Source of the DNA: Pteria penguin | Taxonomy: Eukaryota > Mollusca > Bivalvia > Pterioida > Pteriidae | Direction of reading: 5' to 3' | NCBI GenBank assembly: GCA_035048485.1 | Contig: CM068587.1 | Coordinates: forward strand, 44,949,496 to 45,013,495 | Length of the DNA: 64,000 bases | Part shown: one piece after another, positions 35,178 to 46,183 of the stretch | Layout: each line of letters begins with the position of its first letter | How positions within the stretch are numbered: the stretch's first letter is position 1 | Translations under genes and position numbers: made by a program | The notes under the pieces: generated by a model | What the model was told of the DNA's origin: nothing | The model's input: only the letters and a program-made list of their open reading frames with translations | Database searches by the model: none

Positions 35178-35225
35178 TGTAGTGACCGACTTCAAGTACC
35201 GTATATCCGACTGAGTGTCAGATTT

Positions 35226-35713
35226 TTAACATTTTTAATTGCGACGAAACAGGGCTATATTAGCGCGCATTACCAGGCACAATACTTTCCACATAAGATG
35301 AGCAAACCAAACTGTGATGTTTGCATGCAGAGCAACTGGCAAAAAAACTTCGACCTCCAGTGATGGGAAAGGCCGAGAAGCCGGGATGCTGTAAAAACGT
35401 AATCAAGAAAAACCATCCCATCCGGTGGAGCTGGAATAAGAATGCGTGGATGAACCCAAAATTGTTTGAGTCTTGTGTAAGAAGTGCTGATGCCGATATG
35501 AGGCGTAAAAAACCAAAAATTCTTATGTTTTTGGATAATGTCATTGCTCATAATAATATAACCTTAACTAACACCACACGGAAATTTCTGCCAGCCAACA
35601 TGACATCTATTCTACAGCAACTGGACCGAGGCGCGATCCCTGCATTTAAGGCTCTCTATAGAAAATTCTTATTCACATCGCTTGTGTAGAAAATTGATTC
35701 GTTCGATTCCTTA
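35226..35713 (+). pseudogene. Tigger-type (pogo superfamily) transposase relic, left part
   Basis: The first frame reads NCDETGLY (first catalytic Asp) with two in-frame stops shortly after. It then continues open from 35321 with PPVMGKAEKP, RWSWNKNAW, SADADMRRKK, ILMFLDN (second catalytic Asp), LPANMTSILQQLDRG (third Asp) and FKALYRKF. These are the DDE_1 domain landmarks of Tigger/CENP-B-like transposases. A stop follows FTSLV. The gene is cut at 35713 by the Harbinger element and resumes at 40384. The DNA-binding N-terminus is missing. Confidence 0.9.
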
Positions 35714-35734
35714 AGGCCCTGTCACACTATAATG

Positions 35735-36050
35735 TATTGGACAACGCATGCCCAACGTATGAAAAATTATCCAGTACGTTGCCGTACGTTGTAGAATGAA
35801 ATAAACATTCATGTTGCAGCTCTTTCTCGACGTATGCGTAGCGTACTACTAACGCACTGAGCGTACGCGTAACGTATGCATAACGTATGAGTAACGTATT
35901 GATAACTAAGTCCTAACGTACACGTAACGTATACAAGCGTATGGCAACGTATACCGAGCGTACCTCTAGCGTATTGGACGCATGCGGAACGTATGGGCAG
36001 CGATAGGCTAACGTATGACAAACGCATTAGAGAGTACGTCGCCGATCACC
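35735..36050. promoter_or_regulatory. Left subterminal repeat region of the Harbinger element
   Basis: Dense short repeats of the type aacgtatg, gcgtaacgtatg and tacgttg in both orientations lie between the left terminus and the first gene. The same motif class fills 39890-40375 at the other end. Such arrays are candidate binding sites for the element's SANT-like protein or transposase (inference), and the region must also hold the promoter of the + strand gene. Confidence 0.6.
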
Positions 36051-36118
36051 GCTCCTCAGAAAATCCCCCGCGCTCTTGTACCATAAGTCATTATCAAAGA
36101 GAACCTCGATGAGTCAAC

Positions 36119-38113
36119 ATGCCTCCAAAAAACTCGCGCAAAATTGGAGGAAGGGGTCGGCGCAAACAACAAACTTGTACACGACCTCCCTCGTCCCCGT
36201 CATCCTCCGACCACCATTCTGACGATGACAGCCGTCGTTCTCAAGCAGAGTCTGATGCCTCCTCAATAGTATCCGTGGTGGCATCTACAACAGGAGCGTC
36301 TGTGACATCGGCCCCTTCCCAAGTTCCGATAGACAATCAGAAGGCATTGCAGAACGATAAACTGTCAAAGCGGGCTAGGAAGAAGATCCCATATTCTTTG
36401 GAGGCTGACGAGGAAAACGCCATGCTTGAATTCCTACAAGAAAACCCTATGCTCTGGGACATCAAGCTGAGAGACTTCAGAATGACAGACAAGAAGTCAA
36501 AGCTGTGGGAGGACCAGGCGGCGAAAATGGGAAAGACGGCAGATTATCTGAGGGGCTGGTTTAAATCGCTGAGAGACAACTACACCCGGCTCGACAAAAG
36601 GAAAAGCGGAGATGGGGTTCCAGACCTAACTGAAAGAGAACAGTGGTTAAAGGATAACTTCAGCTTTCTGAAGACTGCAACAAGACACCGACCTGAACCC
36701 GTGAACAGTGTAAGTAAATATATACCACAATTCAATTTCACAATAATGTGGTTTAGTTCCGATAAAAACATTCCAAGCAGGAGGCGCTTCCCGATCACCT
36801 AGTCTCACATCTGTTTTTAACCAATTGGATCCAACAATGTCCACCGTAAAAAATACGAAGGTAACTGGTGTCATATGACTGTGGACATCCACGGACCCTA
36901 GAATTTCTGAGGTGAGACCAGGTGCCCGGGAGGAGTTAGCGTCTACTGCTTGGCTAGCCACACCCGGCGTGAATGTTCTTACACCCAGACGAAACAACAA
37001 TAATTCAACACTGTGGGTATAAAAGTATGTTGTGCATGCAGCAGTGGCAGTTAATTTAATTATTCAAGGAACAAGCGTTGTCAGCAGACACCATAAATCG
37101 TTTATACAGGTGTTTTGATAATAAAATTGCTAAAATCTCAAAGGTCGAGGTCGTTAGGTCAAAAGTCAAAATAAAGATCTTGTCGCAAGGTATTTATGCG
37201 TGAAATAGTTTAGCTCTATCTCTAATAGTTCAAAAGTTATAGCCAGCTTAGAGTTTTGGGAGCGAGGTCAAAGTCCAAGGTCAGGGTAAAAAAAGTCATG
37301 GGCCCAAATTCAAACGAGGTACTCATGTAGTTTTTACAACATGTTGGGTTGCAACTCCATTTCTTATATTCATCTATCTACGTTTAGGTAAAGGCCATTA
37401 TCGATGCTCACCCCGGAAACCTTAATGCTGCAGAGGCTGGCTGTGAGGAGTTGGTTGATACCGACGTCGACGATAGGACTCCATCTCCTTCCCTATCCAT
37501 CATTTCAGTCCGCAAGAAAAAGAAGACCCAGGAGGATGACATTATCCAGTCACTACAGAAAAGTGTTAATCAATCCGGGGAGCTTTTGAAATCCCTTAGC
37601 GAGCCACAGCCTGTCAATGAGCGCGCAGTCTTTGGTAATTATGTGCGTGATAGCCTTCTGACGATGAACGAACGTAAGTTTAAGAAGGTGAGGTCCGCTA
37701 TTAACAGAGTACTAACCCAGGCTATGGACGACGACAGTGAGAATGAGGACGAACAGACAACACATTCCAATGTGCGACCCAGCATGCCTCCCCCAGAGCG
37801 TCCATTCACAATGTCGACCTACCTCAGCCAAGCGCCATCTCAAATGTACCAACCGCCTCCTCACATGTGGAGACACAAACCACCACAAGCTTCAGTTTGG
37901 GCCTCTGCCACACAGGAATATGTTGATCAATATATTCAGCAGCCCCTTCAGCCTCAACAACAGGTGCCTCCCCTACAACAGGAGCAAACCATAATGCCAC
38001 AGGTAACAGATCTCCAGCAGGGAACACATCAGCAAAGCAGCAGTGGTTTGTCGGCAGTTCTTGTACCGACATCACAAGTCCTGAACCAAGGTCCTAAACT
38101 CTCTGAACTCTAG
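36119..38113 (+). CDS. Harbinger Myb/SANT (MADF)-like DNA-binding protein, two exons
   Basis: Exon 1 is 36119-36709 and exon 2 is 37388-38113, joined in phase 0. The donor is agt|gtaagt at 36710 and the acceptor is tttag at 37387. The product is 438 aa. Residues 1-90 are a Ser/Arg/Lys-rich, disordered leader. Residues ~97-190 form a MADF/SANT-type domain (ENPMLWDIKLRDF, LWEDQAAKMG, WFKSLRDNYTRL). The C-terminal half is acidic then Gln/Pro-rich (PLQPQQQVPPLQQEQ), with a likely helical block SLLTMNERKFKKVRSAINRVL. In PIF/Harbinger elements the Myb-like partner binds DNA and helps the nuclease enter the nucleus (known for the superfamily). The start ATG lies after the subterminal repeats. The splice model is inferred from frame and consensus; reading past the donor would give a shorter 227-aa form. 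Confidence 0.85.
36710..37387 (+). other. Intron of the Harbinger Myb-like gene
   Basis: A 678-bp interval from gtaagt to tttag between the two coding exons. It contains no domain, and the - strand open frames in it are spurious. Confidence 0.75.
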
Positions 38114-38510
38114 ATCACCAGCAATTCTCTGACGCGGAAATAATCTAGAGACTGATTTATTTCGTCATTATAATACCATTTAATTGTCAGCAGTGATTAA
38201 GTTGTGATCATGACAATCTGAGGATAACATGTGACAGCTTTTATTTTTCACAGTGCACGGAGAGTGTATTAATAACAATAATAACAGCATAACTCTAATC
38301 ATGTGATAATGTCATATCTTTGTATTGAACAAAGTAAAGAAAATCTCAACTTCAAGAAAAGTTACAATCAACAAACTTGATATCACAAATTTATAACATA
38401 AAATATTCGTTATTTTGTATTTTGTTCTCATTAATTGCAGTCAATCATCACTGTTCACTTGTGTACCATCGAGTATTGAAATGTCCCTGACATGTTGCAG
38501 CATCATTATT
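38114..38510. other. Convergent intergenic gap inside the Harbinger element
   Basis: AT-rich 397-bp gap between the two stop codons. ttattt at 38158 and 38237 reads aataaa on the - strand and could serve as the transposase polyadenylation signal. No clear + strand signal was found. Confidence 0.45.
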
Positions 38511-39896
38511 TTAAATCATTCTGTCCTGCCATGGAACTGACCCTGCTGGGGAATTCACCCAGTGTTTTATGAGATTCCTTTGTTTCTTACCTTCCTTTGA
38601 GGCTGTGTTAGAGCCCGTAACGGTTTCCGTGTCTTCCAGGTTACGACCCTCTCTCCAGGCTCCAGGAACAAAGTCGCAATTTGCATTTTCAACAGTGTCA
38701 AGCTGGTTGTTTTGTAGTCCTGGGTACCTGATCCTCATGAGATTGTGCAGAATAAGGCATGTCTTGATGATAAGTTTCACAGTGGATGGTTCATGCTGCA
38801 TGGTCGTTAGCAGAACCTGGAAGCGATTGGCCAGAATGCCGAATGCATTTTCCACTACCCTCCGAGCTCTCGATAGTCTATAATTAAAAATGCGTTCTTC
38901 ATTTTGCATACTTCTCTTACTGTACGGCTTCATCATGTAGGGTCGCAAGCCGAATGCATCGTCGCCTACAAAGTAGTATGGTACATCCTGTGTATCATTG
39001 GGAAGAGGTTCTGGGTCGGGTAATCCTAGGGTATTATTTTCAGCGTATTCCTTAAGCTCAGAATTGTTGTATATCTGTGCGTCCGACGCTGAACCAGCAC
39101 CACCGACATCAGCCCAGATAAATCTGTAATCCGCATCTACAAGCGCCATCAGAACAATTGAGTAGAAGCCTTTGTAGTTATAATAAAGCGATCCACTATT
39201 TGGAGGACAGCGGCAGGCAACATGCTTTCCATCAAGTGCCCCACATGTATGGGGGAAGTTCCAACGTCTGTAGAATCTTTCAGCTATCGTACGCCAACTC
39301 TCAGGGGTGGTGGGACAAACGAGTACTTCGTCCGTGTACTCATCGATGATGGCGCTACATATTTCTCTCACCGCCAATGAAATAGAGTCGTGTGGAACTC
39401 TCCATCCGAACTTCATTGAGGCATACTTATTTCCAGACGCTAAATGGCGCAAAGTAAGTGCAATCTTCAAGCCAGGCTCGAGGGGTTTTCTGTAGAAGGT
39501 ATGCTTTTTGCTTACTCTTGGGCCCACTCTGTGCAGCAGTTCATCAAACATGTCAGGAGGCATGCGAAGGAAGTTGGTGAATGATACAGTGTCCTCATTA
39601 CGAAGTTCGAACATAAGTTGATCGTATAAACCGAAATCCCGTCGCCTCGCAATCCACGGTCTTATCCAACCTTTCCTACGCCTTCGGCGACTCCTTCTCC
39701 TCCTGGCTTGCAACTTGTGCAGCATCAAGTTCATCATATGGTTTTGATGCTGCAAAACAGCGATTTGGTATTCTCGATCCATGTTTGAACCTCTTCGTGA
39801 TTTGTAGACAATAGCTATGAATGCATCATTTGTACCAAATATATTGGGTTGAACCATCCAGTTTTGACTGATACCTTGCCTGGACGTTAGAAACAC
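38511..39896 (-). CDS. PIF/Harbinger transposase (HARBI1-like DDE nuclease)
   Basis: An uninterrupted 461-codon frame. A later in-frame Met at residue 39 (MDREYQ, 39782) is a likely true start, giving 423 aa. After a basic stretch (RRRRSRRRRRKG, about 65-76) comes the N-terminal helical region (FLRMPPDMFDELL). The DDE_Tnp_4 nuclease domain follows: GALDGKH (Asp222), ALVDADYRF (Asp254/256), ADVGGAGSASDAQIYNNS, and RARRVVENAFG (Glu349). All three catalytic positions are present, and the length matches active family members. It should excise and reinsert elements with these ends at TWA targets together with the + strand SANT-like protein. It converges on that gene, with 397 bp between the stops. 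Distinguishing it from a domesticated HARBI1 gene: it lies inside matched TIRs and a target duplication. Confidence 0.95.
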   Translation of the reverse strand: MFLTSRQGISQNWMVQPNIFGTNDAFIAIVYKSRRGSNMDREYQIAVLQHQNHMMNLMLHKLQARRRRSRRRRRKGWIRPWIARRRDFGLYDQLMFELRNEDTVSFTNFLRMPPDMFDELLHRVGPRVSKKHTFYRKPLEPGLKIALTLRHLASGNKYASMKFGWRVPHDSISLAVREICSAIIDEYTDEVLVCPTTPESWRTIAERFYRRWNFPHTCGALDGKHVACRCPPNSGSLYYNYKGFYSIVLMALVDADYRFIWADVGGAGSASDAQIYNNSELKEYAENNTLGLPDPEPLPNDTQDVPYYFVGDDAFGLRPYMMKPYSKRSMQNEERIFNYRLSRARRVVENAFGILANRFQVLLTTMQHEPSTVKLIIKTCLILHNLMRIRYPGLQNNQLDTVENANCDFVPGAWREGRNLEDTETVTGSNTASKEGKKQRNLIKHWVNSPAGSVPWQDRMI

Positions 39897-40375
39897 GTTC
39901 AGTACGCTCTGAATACGTTATAGATACGTTGTGTGCGTTCTACATTCGTTCCGCATACGTTGAATACGTCGATATACGTTATGCATGCGTCCGAGGTACG
40001 TTAGAAGGTCGTTACCAATACGTTAGACATGCGTTACGCGTATGTTGCAATGTTGCCCAACTAGGTGCCGATTATCTTTAACGTATGCAACGCACGAGTA
40101 GCGTACATGTAACGTTCGGTAACGCATGCATAACGTACCCGTAACGCATGCGGAACGTACGCCTAACGTATTAGCAATACGTCGGCATACGTTGGCGATT
40201 TCGTGCATGCACAAAATTTTGAGAAGTGCTCGACGTATGGCAACGCATGGCTACGCACGCCAGCGTCCGAGTAACGTGTTTGAAACGCACCCCTAACGTA
40301 TTCAACGTACGCCAGCGTATTTACCAAATTTCTAATACGTCGGCATACGTAGGTGTCATACGTTATAGTGTGACA
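39890..40375. promoter_or_regulatory. Right subterminal repeat region of the Harbinger element
   Basis: More than twenty short aacgta / tacgtt motifs in both orientations (for example gtaacgcatgc, cgtatggcaacgcatgg), mirroring the left side. It covers the sequence upstream of the transposase start. The open frames on the - strand across it are repeat artefacts. Confidence 0.6.
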
Positions 40376-40383
40376 GCACCTTA

Positions 40384-40837
40384 ACGGAACTTTACCGAAA
40401 TGCAACACTTCTTAATGCGGTCTATTGGATCTCAGAAGCATGGGATAACACTGAGCAATCAACAATAACCAAGTTTCCAAATGTGTAGGTTTCCTGTAAA
40501 TTCAAAAGTAGATTCGCTTAACTTGGATGAAGACGATATTCCGATAGCCCAATTAGCGTGTGAGTAAAGGTCAGACATCGACACTGAACGCTCATCGGAC
40601 TTTGACAACCATTTACCCACAAAGGACGTATCCGATGACTGGGAAAATGAACTTGTTAACGAGTACTCGTGTGGATCTGAAGTCACCGACATTGAAGACT
40701 GCAATGAATCGTCAGTGCCAAAGTCCGATATACCAGAGTCCGACATGACTCATACTGACGTAATGGACATTGTTAAAAAACTGAAGAACTTTACGTTGAC
40801 GAAAGACGATCGGTATCTCAGCCTAGAAACATATTAG
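40384..40837 (+). pseudogene. Tigger-type transposase relic, right part
   Basis: It resumes the reading of the left part in the same frame immediately after the target triplet: LYRNATLLNAVYWISEAWD and then CVGF, matching the alpha-helical region after the DDE_1 domain. Stops and frame changes follow (the acidic stretch read at 40560-40748). It closes with MTHTDVMDIVKKLKNF and LTKDDRYLS before a stop at 40836. It is inactive and predates the Harbinger insertion. A LINE 3' end starts directly after it. Confidence 0.85.
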
Positions 40838-41320
40838 CACATTGCGCCTTTCTTCGCATTGTTTGATTATTGAAACTAGGCGATATAAAACCATACCTGT
40901 TGAAAGACGTTTATGTAATATTTGTAAATTAGACATAGAGGACGAGTTTCATTTTATTTTGAAATGTCCCGCTTTTGAAAACATAAGATTTAAATATTTG
41001 AAAAATTATTATTATAGAAGACCCTCCGTCTTCAAATTAGTTCAACTCCGGAGTTTCAATAACAAAAAGGAACTTTGCAATTTGGGTAACTTTCTAAAGT
41101 GTGTTTTCAAAGCTTGAAGTACTTTAAGTCATAGTTCATAGTTATATATTGTACTCTTTTTGATATATAAATATACAAGTGTATTTATATTTTGATTTAG
41201 TGTGAGATATACACTCATTATGTTGACCTTGACATTACACTATATTATTGTTGCTTATTATATATTTGTATATCTATCATCTGTACAGCTTTTGATTAAT
41301 AAACAATACAATACAATAGT
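40838..41320 (+). pseudogene. 5'-truncated LINE 3' end with CCHC motif
   Basis: The open frame 40842-41117 reads RLSSHCLIIETRRY, RRLCNICKLDIEDEFHFILKC and NYYYRRPSVFKLVQL, then stops. It is the most intact copy of the C-terminus also seen at 24300-24600. The 3' untranslated tail ends at about 41320 with gtacagcttttgattaataa followed by acaatacaatac repeats, the probable template end used in target-primed reverse transcription. As only the last ~90 codons are present, it is a normal dead-on-arrival truncated insertion. Confidence 0.85.
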
Positions 41321-42799
41321 AATGGAAATGGAGACGATCACTACAGAGGCTATCGTAAAAAGCCGATGCCCGTCGAGACAAATCATCCTGGATTCTTTCT
41401 TCAAGGTATAATTTATGTTTTGGAAAACATTAAATATTTCTGATATTGAAAACTATATGTATAATAAATGATAATGACTAAATGCTTGTTCTAAGTAACA
41501 TCTACCTCGTAATCTTTCTTTTTCATGTGTTCGTGAATAAAATGTAAAGAACTTGTATGTTGTTGTGACTGATACGCAGAGAACAGAGAAATAAATTAAT
41601 TCATAGTGATACTTGCAGCTAAAGGTCCACTTTGAACCCAAACACCACTGGTACATTGGTAATTTATAATACTCAATCCAATCTCAACCCCCCCCCCCCC
41701 CTGTTCATTCTCTGAAAACTGGACACCTGTCCAAAGCGGTCAAACTAGCTGTCCCGGTGACTCTCCGGTTTTCACTGTATGAATATATATATTCTAAATA
41801 TGTATTATATATTATATTAAATATTGGTATTGGGAAAATAAACTCTCTCTTTATAAGATAATAATATAAGACACCTCACCCCTTTTCAAATGCAATCGCG
41901 CTCGCAGCACACAAAGTGCACCGATGTGCTTCTTGTGGGACTCAAACTCCTCACTCCCACGCCAATCCTATTTTTGTAACACGAAGTGTTACACTGTTAT
42001 GGACCCGGGTCATGGGCGCTGCCATATTGGGATTTACCCCTTTGCTCATGTATTCCTACATTCAGTGAAATAGGTCCATGATTATGTGCATTAAATTTGC
42101 AAATATTCATGAACATTTGATACTTCTGGTATACTAATAACTACATATTCAGCAAAATATTTATAGGAAGATGTATGGAAAGTCTATACCAGAGCTGAAC
42201 AAACACGATGATTATTTTTGAAACTTACTGGCATGGAACCTATGTTTTCATTCAGTCGTTGATTACTACGCACTGATCGCACATTTTCGGGCCTTTCCGT
42301 CAGCCCTTGCCAACCACAATAACAACATGCTTTTGATGATGTTATGCCGAAAAATTGATGTTTTACTTGATTAAAATGGGACAGCAGACTGTATAAGTTA
42401 TTTTTTTTTCCTTTCCGTATTGTAAACATTCCGCGTAAGTTTCACCAGAGCTGGGTGTAAACGTGAAATTGCCCGGTGGTACGCATGCATGTCATATACG
42501 TTGTGAGTTTTGTTGGTTTAACTTGATTGTAATAATTGTGCACGTGAATGATAGAACTTGCAAATTGTCCTTGATATGAGATTTAAGATGGACGTTAAGA
42601 GCAGTGAACGAAGTTGGTTCAGACAAAATTTTTGATAGCTGGAGTCAGAGGCAATGTGGACTAATAGTAGGTATAATGATTTATTATGTATTAATAAATT
42701 TTAGGACGGTATATCGTGGTTATACATGTCTGAACGCTAATGGGCGGACCAATCAGAATTATCTAAACAAAACAAGTGAATTAGAATGTCTTTTTAACA
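41321..42799. other. Unassigned sequence
   Basis: A c-run is at 41690-41701 and a short palindrome gtaacacgaagtgttac near 41977. On the - strand about 42235-42335 a stretch reading YCGWQGLTERPENVRS is followed by a possible donor (cca|gtaagt), a weak candidate exon with no known homologue. A DNA stretch near 42590-42670 (atggacgttaag...) also looks gene-like but cannot be supported. Confidence 0.35.
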
Positions 42800-44060
42800 T
42801 CACTTTTTGTCCCCTTTTGTGAAAGCAAGGGGACATTACATCTCATAATACTCATTCCTCCAACTGTCAGTTTGTCACAAAAACTTTAACCTGGGCTATA
42901 ACTTTTGATCCAGTAGGGGTACAACTTCACATGTAAATTCCATGTGATGAGACTTTCCATTCAAGATAATTACTTTTGACATCTTGGAATTCTTTGAATT
43001 CACTTGTTTATCTTGACAGTTATGTATCCTCAGGAACACCCTCATCTGATTACAACCCCCTCCTAATTACAAACATGGATTCACCATATCTTCTCTGTCT
43101 TTGTACATATCAAATCCACAGCAAATGGTCAGAGCAAGGACAGTTTTAGATCACCTTCACATAGTGAAGTATGATCTTTTGCTATATGCCTGACATCCGC
43201 AACTGGAAAACTCAGTTTTAGACAAACTACAAATGCTACAAGTAGCAAACGTCTTGGGATATACACTTGATGGCACGCTTCGGATGCTGCATGTGACAAT
43301 TTTTCGGTTTGACTGGCATAGTAAGCCTTTTAGTGTACCTCAATTCTGGACAAGCTACATGCATGTACCAAACTTACACTAATTGATTATTCATCTTGCA
43401 GACTCGAAAACATGTTTCAAGCTGTACCTGACATACTTTTTGTCACCCGCTTTTTGTGAAAGGGTGGGGACATGAAATCTCATTTGTCTGTCCATCCGTC
43501 TCTGTCTGTCTGTCTGTCACAAAAACTTTAACCTTGGTCATAACATAGGGCCATCATATCTGGCATGTTTGTGCCTAGTTGCAATACCTTTCCTGTATCA
43601 GTAGACATGCACAACAATGACAATGTCACAGATCACTGCACCCTTACTGTTAGAGCGTCAAAAGCAGGGGACCACAATTCTCTGAATTTGCTTGTTTCGT
43701 TTGAGTCATTTTGGTATCCTGTTTTGGGCACAAGTATCTTAGTTATGGACAGTACAAGTACCAAAGTTACACCAATGATTCATCTATGGGATGCACACTA
43801 GAGTACCAGGTTCGATTGCTTCATGTGACAGTTTTCCACTTCAGTGATTTGGTTAACCTGTTAAGGGTACCTCAGTTTGCGACAAACTAGTAAAAATAAA
43901 AGACTTCTGACTTGGCCATTTGCCAAGTCACCTCGACTAAACAGTGTGTGAAAATGGTTCATCTTGGGATGCAGACTTGAATGCAAGCTTCGTATAACTA
44001 TTCCCACTTCAGTTTGGTTTCATTCAAGAATCATTTTGAATTTGTGCTGTTAATTGTAAG
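42800..44060. repeat. Two or more copies of a dispersed non-coding repeat
   Basis: 42805-43440 and 43438-44050 each begin tttttgtc(a/c)cc..tttttgtgaaag, continue with ggggacat..atctcat and gtcacaaaaactttaacc, and later carry similar blocks (gtgtacctcaattctgg versus gggtacctcagtttgcg). Copy two includes gtctgtctgtctgtc. No protein motif is visible. They look like members of one interspersed family in tandem. Confidence 0.6.
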
Positions 44061-44967
44061 AATGAAACTAGTCCTGAATTAAGGGGGTAGTCTGGTGAAC
44101 TAGTAAGAAGAATTAAAATCTACAACTGGCTATTTCATGCATATTCTATAAGAACAGACAGAGGTAGATTAAATAACAACAAAAACGTATCATGTCATGG
44201 AGCAAATTATTGTACTAGAATCAATGCAAATTAACACTGCGTCATGCCTATTTCGATATAGAGAAATGTCATTTTAGAGCAGTTTATTTTTTTTTTTCCA
44301 CAAATATGACACAGAAAAGTTTGCGTTTTTTTTTTATTTTGGTAGATAAACTTATGAATTTATACTGATTGATTGAAAAAATAACAAGGATTAGGGAAAG
44401 CTCTGACAACTTAGGAAGCCTTTCATAGTGGCTATAGTAATTAAACAAACCTACTAAAATCATGACAATTTCACAAGAAGTACAATTGTTTGATAATTTC
44501 CGTAATCTGCATCACTGTGATATTACACTGTAATGTGCAATGGTCTGTCATAAGTCAAAACAACATAAAATTACAATAGGTAATGGAGCGTTTTACAAAG
44601 AAATTTGATAGATATTACACCCTCCCTCCATTTTGCTATATCCTCATTTGTGTGTAATATATATTGAATGAAATATTTCCTTTTCATGATCAAGAAAGGA
44701 ATTGATTTGTATACATATAAGCTTCTAGTGACATTTCAAATTAAAACCATATTTAGATTCGATATAATCAAAATATATAAACACATTAATGCCCTCCCTC
44801 CTTTTAGGAAGATGGACGCTATTTGGAAAACAAGTACATATATTTCCTTGAAAAATCTGCCTTTGTGACACATATATAACTACTTCAATGAATATGTCAG
44901 TAACAACATCGCAGTATTATTTAAAAGTTAAAAATATCTTCTTTTTAATGATATGTAAATCATGCCT
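44061..44967. other. Unassigned sequence
   Basis: Contains two T-rich tracts (44285-44300, 44325-44345). No gene was recognised. Confidence 0.4.
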
Positions 44968-45133
44968 CTACTGTGAACGAGTCCGGAGATATAATGGCTT
45001 AAAGACACCATACTTTTCAACAGACAGCATATACAGCAGGTGCAACAACATCCCGTCGTTAAGACGTAACGTCTCTATGACATCATCCTCTACTGTGACG
45101 TAAATCTGCAGCCCTTTCAAATACGTTAGCACT
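44968..45133 (-). CDS. Possible orphan exon of an unrecognised host gene
   Basis: On the - strand a pyrimidine-rich stretch ending in aatcctcag (45134-45138 read inverted) could be a splice acceptor. The exon then reads, after one leftover base, VLTYLKGLQIYVTVEDD, VIETLRLNDGMLLHLLYML and SVEKYGVFKPLYLRTRSQ, and meets a stop at 44968. It is 166 nt. Codon use and the balanced amino-acid mix look more like a real protein than the surrounding repeats. I do not recognise the family. Without partner exons in the window it may equally be a repeat fragment. Confidence 0.35.
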
Positions 45134-45138
45134 CTGAG

Positions 45139-45879
45139 GATTAAAAATAAAAACCCTCTCTTGTTCATTAGATTTAGTTTTGATTGTTTCAAAATAATTA
45201 AATATACTGGCCTTTGCTTTTAGTTGACTATCTTGTGCTTTTTTTGGTTTTAAAATATTTTACTTTTCCCATCTCATATTTGCCGACATAGAGATCTATA
45301 TCAGCATTGTCGATTGCTAGAGCAACGGAAACCTGTATGTCGTAAAGAAGTTTTGGTCAATAGAATAACTCTAAAAACGGTTTTTCTTCAATATCACATG
45401 ATAATTTACAAACACATGCATAATAGACAAATTGTTGAATATTACTTCTGTATTTTCTATCACGACTAAAAATGTTACATCATCGTGACAGTACGAGTTA
45501 CCTCCCATTAGGCAGATTACCTTTAGGCATAAATTGCTCACCAGACTACGTCCTTGATACTATTGATAAAATGATTTCCTCTTCATCTTCATATGAGTGT
45601 TACTCAGGACCTTCAGTCCTTTGATTTCTTTAGTAACAATTTCAAATATAATTAATGATAATTCCTCACACATTTCCAAAATAATGTTATTTCATATGTG
45701 AAATGATCAGTATGTATATAACAAGACCTAATCTCATGGTAGACATGTAAGTACTAGTAGCATATACCAAATAAACTAAAAGTTTAAAACATTAACATTA
45801 TATATTTCTTTGACTTTGATTGTAGAAACAGTCGTACTCAACAGATTTTTTAAAATCTTAACTGCTCTATATAAAACAG
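45139..45879. other. Unassigned sequence
   Basis: Nothing recognisable apart from short open frames. Confidence 0.4.
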
Positions 45880-46150
45880 TGTACTACATTTCAATCAAAA
45901 TTCTGGAAAACAGAATTCTCATTGGCTGTAAGTTGATAAAGTACCGTAACTGAGATAACAATAGGATAAATGTCAATCAAATATCTCAAAGTATAACCCC
46001 AAAATATTGCACAAAAAGTACTCTACAAAATTTTCGTCGATTTTCAGTCAATATAGGGCCATAACTCAGATATGAGCGAATCTCACGAAGCGCGAACACA
46101 GTTTGGCTTTATACAAGTTTTAGGTACAACCGATGCGATTTTCATTTTAC
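45880..46150. repeat. Dispersed repeat monomer (ttctggaaaacagaattctc family)
   Basis: Contains ttctggaaaacagaattctc, cagtcaatatagggccataa and ctcacgaagcgcgaacacag. Related monomers recur at 47805-48290. It is non-coding. Confidence 0.55.
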
Positions 46151-46183
46151 AATCACTTTTCAGTACTTAAAAAACGCTTATAC

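Larger units (their letters stand above)
35714..40380. mobile_element. PIF/Harbinger DNA transposon, apparently complete
   Basis: A 4.67-kb element. The ends read aggccctgtcacactataat (left) and, on the opposite strand, ggtgctgtcacactataacg (right), giving terminal inverted repeats of roughly 25 bp with few mismatches. The 3-bp target duplication tta is at 35711-35713 and 40381-40383; an offset by one, taa, reads equally well. It encodes both proteins of the superfamily: a Myb/SANT-like protein on the + strand and a DDE nuclease on the - strand, converging. It sits inside a Tigger relic. Removing it with one tta restores the Tigger reading frame, which fixes the boundaries. Intact ORFs and matched ends suggest a young insertion. 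Confidence 0.93.

Noticed and set aside
38511..39896. Domesticated HARBI1 host gene
   Set aside because: It lies inside matched terminal repeats with a target duplication and next to the transposon's SANT-like gene, so it is a mobile-element gene.
35714..40380. piggyBac element inserted at ttaa
   Set aside because: The termini touch ttaa, but the transposase has the DDE_Tnp_4/HARBI1 pattern and only three bases are duplicated when the host frame is reconstructed.
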